This document shows, piece by piece, positions 6,946 through 13,720 of a stretch of 20,068 nt of DNA. The notes under the pieces were generated by a model that worked only from the letters and a program-made list of their open reading frames with translations, did no database searches and was not told the origin of the DNA. Positions within the stretch are counted from its first letter, which is position 1. The number at the start of each line of letters is the position of its first letter. Source of the DNA: Leucobacter sp. UBA1945 (GTDB lineage: Bacteria > Actinomycetota > Actinomycetes > Actinomycetales > Microbacteriaceae). The stretch lies in assembly GCA_002336855.1 (NCBI GenBank), contig DDEV01000029.1, forward strand, positions 40,432 through 60,499, written 5' to 3'. Both the position numbers and the translations under genes were made by a program.

Positions 6946-8799
6946 TTGGCGAGCGATCAGCACCACGGTGTGCTATCTGATGCAGAGTTACTTGCGCGCA
7001 GTCGCGAAGGCGACAGCGCGGCTTTTGGTGCGCTCTGGGAACGGCATCGGCTCGCGGGCATCGTGGCAGCGCGCGGGATCGCCCCCACCCTCGACCCAGA
7101 CGATCTTGTGTCGGGCGCCTACCTGAAGATCTTCGAACTGGTGCGTGACGGGCGCGGCCCGACCGGAGCGTTTCGCCCGTACCTGTACCGCGTTATTTCC
7201 TCTCTCGCTGCAGATGGCTATCGCTCCGCAGAGTCCTCGAACTCGCACCTCGATGAGGTTCCTGATCTGACCGAGGCCGGCCCCTGGGAGGACGGGGCGT
7301 TCGACCTGAACGCGGCCGCCCGCGCCTTTGAATCGCTTCCAGAGCGCTGGCAGTCGGTGCTGTGGTACTCCGAGGTCGAAGGCATGGCGCCCCGGCAGAT
7401 TGCGCCATTGCTCGGCCTCTCTGCAAACGGCGTCTCTGCGCTGGCAGCCCGAGCTAAAGAGGGGCTGCAGTCGGCCTGGGTAGAGACCCATATCAACATG
7501 CAGCTTGGCGACGAAGCCTGCCGCTCCACTCGCGAGCAGTTGCAGCGATACCAGCTCGGCAAGCTGCCTGCACGACGCACTCGCGAGGTTGCAGCGCACC
7601 TCGAGCACTGCGATGCATGCGCCGCAGCCGCAGCCGAGTTTTCGACGCTCAATAAGCAACTCGCGTTGGTGCTCGCCACACTTCTCGTCGGCGGAGCCGC
7701 CACAGGAGGTCTACTCCAATCCCTCGGCGCGCTCGGTGTCGGGACAGGCGCGGCAGCTACTGCAGCTTCTGCCAGCGGCTCGACCAGCCTCACCAGCTCC
7801 TCCGGTGCAGTCGGAGGAAGCGCCGCCGGCGGGATCGGCGTTGCAATGACCGCAGTAGCTGCGACGGCGGCTCTCGCAGCGGCGGCGGTTGGCGGTGTGC
7901 TCATCACGAATGCGATCGAGCTGGCATCTCCGGCGACGCCCGTCACGGAGCAATCCCAGCCCACTCCCGACAACGAACCGCAACCCGAAACGTCTGACAG
8001 CAAGAACCAAAAGCACCTCGCACCATCGCCGCTCGAAGATTCGACCTCAGCGAGCGCCGTGAGCGAGAATACCTCTCCTGATGAGACACCGCGCCCTCCG
8101 AAGCCGCCAATCGTACCGCCCATTCCACCGACTTTGCTGGCCGGCTACGAGTGCTACATACCCCAACTCGACAGCGGCTCGTTCGAGCTGCGCGGGCAGG
8201 CAAGCGTTCCCGGAACCATCAAGCTCAGCATGTCGACGGTCGATGGTGCCATCGGCCTGCAGATGGCCACCGATGCGAGTGGCAACTGGAACACCGGACC
8301 CCTCCCCGGAATCAACGGGCTCGTCACGGGAACGACCTCTGCCCGCGTGCAGCTCACTACAGGCTCTGGGAGCAGCATCGAGCAGACCGTGACCGCAACG
8401 CAGTGCGGCGGTAGCGGACCTGTGATCGACGCGAGCCTGCAAACCAGCAACGTATGTTTCGTAGACCCTGCGAACATCTCGCTCTCGGGCAACCTTTCTG
8501 AGTACGGGGTGCTCTTCGCAAGGCATGTGGTCGCGGGATCAGCGGTTCCCATCAGCGATGCCTCGCTCGAGGGCGTTCAAGACCCGATCGACCCCGCAGT
8601 CTTCTGGTTTGGGATCTTCACCGGGGCTGATCCCGGATCGTCAAGTTTCTGGTGGTGGAGTGGGCTCCCGCTCGCACCCTACGTCGGCACCGACAGCGCC
8701 TACAACGCGGGTACCACAGGGACACTCGAGCTCCGAGTGCAGACCCCCGACGGTCGATCCTCGACCTGGAAGCCGGTAGAGCAGCTCGTCATCTGCTGA
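6946..8799 (+). CDS. Membrane-tethered ECF sigma factor fused to zinc-finger anti-sigma-like domain and extracytoplasmic Ig-like modules
   Basis: This is a 617-residue fusion. Residues about 12-93 are sigma-70 region 2 (LLARSREGDSAAFGALWERH, then DPDDLVSGAYLKIF). Residues about 125-178 are region 4 with its helix-turn-helix (LPERWQSVLWYSEVEGMAPR, then IAPLLGLSANGVSALAARAK). A ZAS-type zinc-finger motif H-x3-C-x2-C follows at H218, C222 and C225. Next come a weak hydrophobic stretch (about 238-263), a stronger membrane helix (about 294-323) and a Ser/Pro/Glu-rich spacer (about 326-397). The C-terminal part contains two beta-rich Ig-like modules, one bracketed by C403 and C487, the other by C504 and C617 (the last residue). 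Sigma factors fused to a membrane and sensor-like tail are known in actinobacteria (ECF53-like, from memory). I infer that it senses the envelope and drives the divergent surface-protein gene. The TTG start is supported by the Shine-Dalgarno and the promoter position. Confidence 0.8.
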   Translation: MASDQHHGVLSDAELLARSREGDSAAFGALWERHRLAGIVAARGIAPTLDPDDLVSGAYLKIFELVRDGRGPTGAFRPYLYRVISSLAADGYRSAESSNSHLDEVPDLTEAGPWEDGAFDLNAAARAFESLPERWQSVLWYSEVEGMAPRQIAPLLGLSANGVSALAARAKEGLQSAWVETHINMQLGDEACRSTREQLQRYQLGKLPARRTREVAAHLEHCDACAAAAAEFSTLNKQLALVLATLLVGGAATGGLLQSLGALGVGTGAAATAASASGSTSLTSSSGAVGGSAAGGIGVAMTAVAATAALAAAAVGGVLITNAIELASPATPVTEQSQPTPDNEPQPETSDSKNQKHLAPSPLEDSTSASAVSENTSPDETPRPPKPPIVPPIPPTLLAGYECYIPQLDSGSFELRGQASVPGTIKLSMSTVDGAIGLQMATDASGNWNTGPLPGINGLVTGTTSARVQLTTGSGSSIEQTVTATQCGGSGPVIDASLQTSNVCFVDPANISLSGNLSEYGVLFARHVVAGSAVPISDASLEGVQDPIDPAVFWFGIFTGADPGSSSFWWWSGLPLAPYVGTDSAYNAGTTGTLELRVQTPDGRSSTWKPVEQLVIC

Positions 8800-8818
8800 A
8801 CGGAGCACCCACGGGCTC

Positions 8819-9796
8819 TCACTCGCGCGGTTGCGCCTGCGGCAGCCCGAGTCCCCTATCGACGCCCGTTGCGATCCATGCGGCGGTCAGCAGCAGCACC
8901 CTGCAGACGAAATTGAACCACAACAGCACACCGATGAACAGTGCGAACGAGTCGAGCAGCGGGTTGCTCGTGCCGCCTCTGAGCAGTGACGCACCCAGCA
9001 CCTTCAACCCCAGCAGCGCAGCTCCCCCGAGAGCGCAGCCAATGAGCAACCGCAGTCGAGGCAGTCGAACCTCTGCGAGGTACCTGTGCATCGCCATCAG
9101 CACAATCACATCGAAGATATACAGGGCCGCATATCTCGCCAGTGTTCCAACCGTGCCGAACAACCAGGTGTCGCGATTCCAGTCGAACCAGCCGAATATA
9201 GCGTCCATCAGCGTCGAGCTCAGCACCGTGAGCGCCGCAGATACGAGCAAGGCGAGGCCAAAAATCAACGCAAGCACCAGGTCTCGCAGCTTCAGCAGCA
9301 CAGCGCTGCGGTACTGCTTGACATCGAGGCCGAAGATGATGCGAATCGACCTGCGGGTGCCGGTGAACCAGTTGAGCGCGACCCAGAGCAGCGCAAGCGA
9401 GGCGATCAGTGTCGCAGGGTTGAAGAAGTTGACCTCCTCGAGCAAAGACTTCACGTTCACGAGCGCTGTGTCGTCGCCGTCTCCGATCAGCCTCGGAACC
9501 GAGGCGTTGATCTGATTGATCAGCGTCTCGAGCAGTTCGGGGCGCCCGGCAAGCATGACGCCGAAGACGCTGAACCCAAGCCACAACGCCGCAAACACCG
9601 CGAAGAGCGCCTGATAGCTCATGCCCGCCGAGAGCACGCTGCCGCCAACATCGGTGAAGTGCGAGAATGCGCGGTAGGGGCGCGTACGCTGTAGCCAAGC
9701 CCAGACGCGGCGGCACACTGCTGCAGCACGGGCGAACAAGGGCGCATTTTCTGCTAAGCCCTCGCTAGGCACTTCGCCAGCAGATGCCTTGGTCAT
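8819..9796 (-). CDS. YihY/BrkB-family integral membrane protein
   Basis: This is a 325-residue polytopic membrane protein of the YihY/BrkB (formerly 'RNase BN-like') family, whose biochemical role is not settled. The family look is clear. A cytoplasmic N-terminus ends in RPYRAFSHFTDVGGSVLSAG and is followed by MSYQALFAVFAALWLGFSVF. Then come a loop of about 40 residues, a membrane segment at LIASLALLWVALNWFTG, a basic stretch RRSIRIIFG, and further helices ending in FALFIGVLLWFNFVCRVLLL. About six helices are expected. Length is normal for the family. The gene converges on the sigma-factor gene with only 19 bp between stop codons. Its start lies 6 nt after a TAGGCT -10 element and lacks a Shine-Dalgarno, so a leaderless mRNA is likely. 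Confidence 0.88.
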   Translation of the reverse strand: MTKASAGEVPSEGLAENAPLFARAAAVCRRVWAWLQRTRPYRAFSHFTDVGGSVLSAGMSYQALFAVFAALWLGFSVFGVMLAGRPELLETLINQINASVPRLIGDGDDTALVNVKSLLEEVNFFNPATLIASLALLWVALNWFTGTRRSIRIIFGLDVKQYRSAVLLKLRDLVLALIFGLALLVSAALTVLSSTLMDAIFGWFDWNRDTWLFGTVGTLARYAALYIFDVIVLMAMHRYLAEVRLPRLRLLIGCALGGAALLGLKVLGASLLRGGTSNPLLDSFALFIGVLLWFNFVCRVLLLTAAWIATGVDRGLGLPQAQPRE

Positions 9797-9802
9797 GAGG
9801 CA

Positions 9803-9808
9803 AGCCTA
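9803..9808 (-). promoter_or_regulatory. -10 element of a leaderless promoter for the YihY gene
   Basis: On the minus strand TAGGCT (TANNNT type) ends 6 nt before the ATG at 9796, so transcription would begin at or next to the start codon. No convincing -35 hexamer is visible. The element lies just beside the stem-loop that follows sdhB. Confidence 0.4.
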
Positions 9809-9822
9809 ACGAAGCCCTCACA

Positions 9823-9875
9823 CACAAGAGCGCGAAGCCTCCAGCCGAACAGGCCGAATACCTCGCGCTCTTGTG
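9823..9875 (-). terminator. Stem-loop after sdhB, likely end of the sdh operon
   Basis: CACAAGAGCGCGA at 9823-9835 and TCGCGCTCTTGTG at 9863-9875 are perfect reverse complements (13 bp). The loop contains a smaller GCCT/AGGC pair (9837-9840 and 9851-9854). On the minus strand the stem begins 20 nt after the sdhB stop. There is no U-tract. It lies between sdhB and the start region of the co-oriented YihY gene, so it would separate the two transcription units. Confidence 0.6.
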
Positions 9876-9895
9876 CGAAACGAAGTGAAACGATG

Positions 9896-10669
9896 CTACT
9901 TGGTCTTGCCAGAACGGATCGCGGCCTTGACCTCGGCGATCGCCTTCGTCACCTGGATGCCGCGGGGGCATGCGTCGGTGCAGTTGAAGGTGGTGCGGCA
10001 GCGCCACACGCCCTCGGTGTCGTTCAGAATGTCGAGGCGCACCTGAGCCTGGTCGTCGCGCGAGTCGAAGATGAAGCGGTGCGCGTTCACGATGGCAGCG
10101 GGGCCGAAGTACTGACCGTCGGTCCAGAACACGGGGCACGAGGTGGTGCAGGCCGCGCACAGGATGCACTTCGTGGTGTCGTCGAAGCGCTCGCGGTCTT
10201 CGATCGACTGCACGCGCTCCTTGCCCGCCTCGGGCTTCGAGTCGGCGACGAGGAACGGGTTCACCGCGCGGTATGCAGCGAAGAAAGGTTCCATATCGAC
10301 GATGAGATCCTTCTCGAGGGGCAGGCCCTTGATCGCCTCAACGTAGATCGGCTTCGAGATGTCGAGGTCTTTCACCAGCGTCTTGCAGGCGAGACGGTTG
10401 CGCCCGTTGATGCGCATCGCGTCGCTGCCGCAGATGCCGTGCGCGCACGAGCGGCGGAAGCTGAGCGAACCGTCCTGATCCCACTTGATGCGGTGCAGCG
10501 CGTCGAGGATGCGGTCGGTCGGGTACATCGGAACGTCGAAGTCCTCCCAGTACGCCTCGCGGCCCGACTCGGGATCGTAGCGGCGCACCAGCAGGGTGAC
10601 GTTGAACGGCTGAATGCCAGCCTCTTCCGAGGGGTTTCCGGGCGAACTGGAGGTCACGGTTGCGCTCAT
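9896..10669 (-). CDS. sdhB: Succinate dehydrogenase iron-sulfur subunit
   Basis: This 257-residue SdhB passes electrons from the flavin of SdhA through three iron-sulfur clusters to quinone at the membrane. The [2Fe-2S] ligands are C75, C80, the Asp at 83 (GSDAM, as in E. coli SdhB) and C95. The [4Fe-4S] ligands are C168, C171, C174 and C234. The [3Fe-4S] ligands are C178, C224 and C230. All are present. The ATG at 10669 lies 2 nt after the sdhA stop. Its Shine-Dalgarno GGAGAGG is inside the end of sdhA, which indicates tight translational coupling. It is the last gene of the sdhCDAB operon and is followed by a stem-loop. Confidence 0.97.
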   Translation of the reverse strand: MSATVTSSSPGNPSEEAGIQPFNVTLLVRRYDPESGREAYWEDFDVPMYPTDRILDALHRIKWDQDGSLSFRRSCAHGICGSDAMRINGRNRLACKTLVKDLDISKPIYVEAIKGLPLEKDLIVDMEPFFAAYRAVNPFLVADSKPEAGKERVQSIEDRERFDDTTKCILCAACTTSCPVFWTDGQYFGPAAIVNAHRFIFDSRDDQAQVRLDILNDTEGVWRCRTTFNCTDACPRGIQVTKAIAEVKAAIRSGKTK

Positions 10670-10671
10670 TC

Positions 10672-12504
10672 TTAGTACTTCCTCTCCAGCGGCGGGTAGT
10701 TCAACTCGCCCTTCTCGTTCTTGGTGAACACGACGGGCTTCCAGTCGAGCCTGATGTGGTCTTCGGCGTCGGCAGAGTGCGGATCGCCCACGAGGTACGC
10801 CATGGTGTGCTTCATGTAGTTCTCGTCGTCACGGTTCGGGTAGTCGTCGCGCATGTGGCCGCCACGGCTCTCCTTACGGTTACGAGCGGCAAAGACGAGC
10901 ACCTCGGCGAGGTCCAGCAGGAAGCCGAGCTCGATCGCCTCGAGCAGGTCGGTGTTGTAGCGACGGCCGCGATCCTGGATGCCGATGTGCTTGTAGCGCT
11001 CGCGCAGGTTGTGGATCACGCCGAGCACCTCGGTCAGCGACTCCTCGGTGCGGAACACCTGGGCGCCACGGTCCATGGCCTCCTGCAGCTCCTTACGGAT
11101 GTCTGCGACGCGCTCGGTGCCTGCGCTCGTACGCACCTGCTCGACGAGCTCGCGAACCTCTTTCGAGGGGTCTGCGGGCAGCTCGACGAACGAGGCGGTC
11201 TGCGCGTAGTCGGCAGCGTTGTTGCCGCTGCGCTTGCCGAATACGTTAATGTCGAGCAGCGAGTTTGTGCCGAGGCGGTTCGAGCCGTGCACCGAAACGC
11301 ACGCGCACTCGCCCGCGGCGTAGAGGCCGGGCACGATGGTGTCGTTGTCCATCAGCACCTCGGCGTTGTTGTTCGTCGGGATGCCGCCCATCGCGTAGTG
11401 CGCGGTCGGGAACACGGGCACAGGCTCGGTGACGGGATCGACGCCGAGGTAGGTTCGGGCAAACTCGGTGATGTCGGGCAGCTTCGTCTCGAGCACCTCA
11501 GCACCGAGGTGGGTGCAGTCGAGGTAGACGTAGTCCTTGTGCGGGCCGGCGCCGCGGCCGTCGAGTACTTCTTGCACCATGCATCGAGCGACGATGTCGC
11601 GCGGGGCGAGGTCTTTAATCGTGGGCGCGTAGCGCTCCATGAAACGCTCGCCGCTTGCGTTGCGAAGGATCGCGCCCTCGCCGCGAGCACCCTCGGTCAG
11701 CAGAATACCGAGACCGGCAAGGCCCGTCGGGTGGAACTGGTAGAACTCGATGTCTTCGAGCGGCAGGCCCTTGCGCCACACGATGCCGACGCCGTCGCCG
11801 GTGAGGGTGTGCGCGTTCGAGGTCGTCTTGAAGATCTTGCCGAAGCCGCCGGTGGCGAAGACGATCGACTTCGCCTGGAAGACGTGCAGATCGCCGGTTG
11901 CCAGCTCGTAGGCCACCACGCCCGAGGGCTTGCGATCCTTGCCCTCGCCCGTCATGACGAGATCGAGCACGTAGTACTCGTTGAAGAAGTTGACGCCGAG
12001 CTTGACGCAGTTCTGGAACAGCGTCTGCAGAATCATGTGGCCGGTGCGGTCGGCAGCGTAGCAGGCGCGGCGAACCGGGGCCTTGCCGTGGTCGCGAGTG
12101 TGACCACCGAAGCGGCGCTGGTCGATCTTGCCCTCAGGGGTGCGGTTGAACGGCAGACCCATGTTCTCGAGGTCGATGACTGCGTCGATCGCTTCTTTTG
12201 CGAGAATCTCTGCGGCATCCTGATCAACGAGGTAGTCGCCACCCTTAACCGTGTCAAAGGTGTGCCACTCCCAGTTGTCCTCCTCGACGTTGGCGAGCGC
12301 CGCTGCCATGCCGCCCTGAGCCGCGCCGGTGTGCGAACGCGTCGGGTAGAGCTTGGTGATAACAGCGGTCTTGGCCTTGGGTCCCGCCTCGATCGCGGCG
12401 CGCATACCCGCGCCGCCTGCTCCGACGATGACAACGTCGAACTGGTGATAGGTGACGCCGTCTTTGACGGTCACTTCCTCGCCCTCATGGGTGTTGGTAG
12501 TCAC
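10672..12504 (-). CDS. sdhA: Succinate dehydrogenase flavoprotein subunit
   Basis: This 610-residue SdhA oxidises succinate to fumarate in the TCA cycle and holds covalently bound FAD. The FAD dinucleotide motif GAGGAG is at about 28-33. The histidine for the covalent flavin link is H58 in RSHTGAAQGG. Active-site motifs are present: QFHPTG (256-261), TEGARGEG (270-277), R302, H369 (TAHYAMGG) and R410 (HGSNRLGTNS). The start is GTG at 12504 with AAGGAG 10 nt upstream. The gene is 36 nt behind sdhD and 2 nt ahead of sdhB. The length is typical and nothing is missing. Confidence 0.97.
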   Translation of the reverse strand: MTTNTHEGEEVTVKDGVTYHQFDVVIVGAGGAGMRAAIEAGPKAKTAVITKLYPTRSHTGAAQGGMAAALANVEEDNWEWHTFDTVKGGDYLVDQDAAEILAKEAIDAVIDLENMGLPFNRTPEGKIDQRRFGGHTRDHGKAPVRRACYAADRTGHMILQTLFQNCVKLGVNFFNEYYVLDLVMTGEGKDRKPSGVVAYELATGDLHVFQAKSIVFATGGFGKIFKTTSNAHTLTGDGVGIVWRKGLPLEDIEFYQFHPTGLAGLGILLTEGARGEGAILRNASGERFMERYAPTIKDLAPRDIVARCMVQEVLDGRGAGPHKDYVYLDCTHLGAEVLETKLPDITEFARTYLGVDPVTEPVPVFPTAHYAMGGIPTNNNAEVLMDNDTIVPGLYAAGECACVSVHGSNRLGTNSLLDINVFGKRSGNNAADYAQTASFVELPADPSKEVRELVEQVRTSAGTERVADIRKELQEAMDRGAQVFRTEESLTEVLGVIHNLRERYKHIGIQDRGRRYNTDLLEAIELGFLLDLAEVLVFAARNRKESRGGHMRDDYPNRDDENYMKHTMAYLVGDPHSADAEDHIRLDWKPVVFTKNEKGELNYPPLERKY

Positions 12505-12540
12505 GGGTTTGCTACTCCTTCAGAAGAAACGTAGATCAGC

Positions 12541-12984
12541 TCAGGCCACGCAGAACGAGGCGACCAAGTCGGGGAACTCGTCGGCGCCGAGGCACGGATC
12601 GAAGGTCAGCACCACGAGGGTACCGAGCAGGATCAGCAGCGCGGCCGAGAGGAAGAGTGCGACCTTGAGGCCCTTCGCCAGCGCGGGGCGGCTCACGTAG
12701 TCGTTCACGATCGTGCGCATGCCATTGGCACCGTGGATCAGCGCGAGCCAGAGCAGGAGAATGTCCCAGACCTGCCAGAACGGGTTTGCGAGCTTGCCAC
12801 CGACGAAGCCGAAGTCGATCGCCGAGATGCCGTCGCCCACCATCAGGTTCGAGAAGAGGTGGCCGAAGATCAGCACGACGAGCAGCACGCCCGAGGCGCG
12901 CATGTAGATCCAGCCCCACTTCTCCCAGTTGGTGCGCTTCTTCGCGGGGGTCTGCGAGCGGGGGTTTTCGATAGTCATAGTCAT
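12541..12984 (-). CDS. sdhD: Succinate dehydrogenase hydrophobic membrane anchor subunit
   Basis: This 147-residue integral membrane protein anchors SdhAB with SdhC and helps bind heme b and quinone. Three hydrophobic segments are visible (about 31-49, 70-92 and 105-127). H42 in the first and H84 in HGANGMRTIVNDY are candidate heme ligands. D95-Y96 is the conserved quinone-site pair of this family. The ATG at 12984 has GAGGAG 8 nt upstream. A second ATG two codons later has no better support. The gene begins 18 nt after sdhC. The SdhC and SdhD names for the two anchors follow position and the HGxxGxRxIxxDY signature. Confidence 0.93.
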   Translation of the reverse strand: MTMTIENPRSQTPAKKRTNWEKWGWIYMRASGVLLVVLIFGHLFSNLMVGDGISAIDFGFVGGKLANPFWQVWDILLLWLALIHGANGMRTIVNDYVSRPALAKGLKVALFLSAALLILLGTLVVLTFDPCLGADEFPDLVASFCVA

Positions 12985-13002
12985 CTCTGTAACTCCTCGC
13001 CC

Positions 13003-13419
13003 TTAGTGACCGAACACGTTCATCAGGTGGCGCGGCGCGAAGCCGAGCATCACAACAACCCAGAGGGCGATCACGATCCAGAACATGGCGCGCTGGTACT
13101 TGGTGCCCTTGCTCCAGTAGTCGACGAGGATGATGCGCAGGCCGTTGAGCGCGTGGAACGCGATCGCGCCCACAAGCGCGGTCTCACCAAGTCCCATGAT
13201 CGGGTTCTTGTAGGTGCCCATGACTGCGTTGTAGGCCTCGGGGCTCACACGAATGAGCGCCGTGTCGAGCACGTGCACGAGCAGAAAGAAGAAGATGGCA
13301 ACACCGGTGATGCGATGGAGCACCCACGACCACATTCCCTCATTGCCGCGATAGAGCGTGCCGCCTGGGCGACTCTTCTTCGCGACCGCGGGCGTCGCCT
13401 GTGCGGGCGTAGCTGACAC
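13003..13419 (-). CDS. sdhC: Succinate dehydrogenase cytochrome b556 subunit
   Basis: This is a 138-residue first gene of the operon and the second membrane anchor. It shows the family signature WSWVLHRITGVAIFFFLLVH (about 30-49), with S31 and R36 at the expected quinone site. H49 and H89 (FHALNGLRIILVDYW) are candidate heme ligands. There are three hydrophobic segments. The start is GTG at 13419, because a perfect AAGGAGG lies 6 nt upstream. The in-frame ATG two codons earlier (13425) directly abuts that Shine-Dalgarno and cannot use it. A longer reading from 13560 adds residues without family character. Confidence 0.93.
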   Translation of the reverse strand: MSATPAQATPAVAKKSRPGGTLYRGNEGMWSWVLHRITGVAIFFFLLVHVLDTALIRVSPEAYNAVMGTYKNPIMGLGETALVGAIAFHALNGLRIILVDYWSKGTKYQRAMFWIVIALWVVVMLGFAPRHLMNVFGH

Positions 13420-13425
13420 GAGCAT

Positions 13426-13432
13426 CCTCCTT
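13426..13432 (-). promoter_or_regulatory. Strong Shine-Dalgarno that decides the sdhC start
   Basis: AAGGAGG on the minus strand is separated by exactly 6 nt from GTG at 13419 and by 0 nt from ATG at 13425. The GTG is therefore the likely initiation codon. Confidence 0.75.
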
Positions 13433-13624
13433 GGATCGGGTTGCACCGGAATTCGATATCCGAAAAGCGAGGATCGCAGCCACGCGCGCACGCCTGAGCT
13501 GGGAACCTGCCGCGAATCTATTATGTCACTCTTCCATGTGCTTCCCGCGCCACCCACCACTCATGGCTTTTCGTTTGCATGCACCTCACGCTGCAGACCT
13601 CACCCGCTTTCCTACCTGCGCAGT

Positions 13625-13673
13625 CGGACGGTAAGTGTCGCTTCACCCCGAGCAAAGCGACACTTACCGTCCG
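13625..13673. repeat. Perfect 19-bp inverted repeat, 11-nt loop
   Basis: The arm at 13625-13643 is exactly complementary to 13655-13673, around the loop 13644-13654. The core reads AAGTGTCGCTT in one arm and AAGCGACACTT in the other. Both flanking genes start here and point away, so it cannot be the terminator of either. It has no U-tract. It may be a REP-like dispersed element, an operator or a transcriptional insulator. Confidence 0.85.
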
Positions 13674-13707
13674 TCTCCGCCGGGCGACTAGCAGAAAAAC
13701 TCACGGG

Positions 13708-13713
13708 TAGGCT
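13708..13713 (+). promoter_or_regulatory. -10 element of a leaderless promoter for manC
   Basis: TAGGCT (TANNNT type) ends 7 nt before the ATG at 13721. No Shine-Dalgarno of normal spacing is present, so the transcript probably begins at or very near the start codon. The -35 position is unremarkable. Confidence 0.4.
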
Positions 13714-13720
13714 TGAACTC

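Larger units (their letters stand above)
13420..13720. other. Divergent control region between sdhC and manC
   Basis: These 301 bases separate two divergent genes. From the sdhC side they hold the AAGGAGG ribosome site, a possible minus-strand -10 element CATAAT (13520-13525) with no clear -35, a perfect 19-bp inverted repeat (13625-13673), and a TAGGCT -10 element next to manC. The open readings that cross it (upstream extensions of sdhC and manC, and a 67-codon plus-strand frame) show no family character. Confidence 0.5.

Noticed and set aside
10660..12534. A 624-codon open frame on the plus strand, longer than sdhA itself
   Set aside because: It lies exactly antisense to sdhA, whose catalytic motifs are all present. 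In high-GC DNA the antisense frame stays open because of third-position GC. The translation has no recognisable family character.
13358..13720. Upstream extension of manC to an ATG at 13358
   Set aside because: It crosses sdhC, the sdhC ribosome site and the perfect inverted repeat. The family begins at the MNEHTAMDRFTCVIPAGGAG region.
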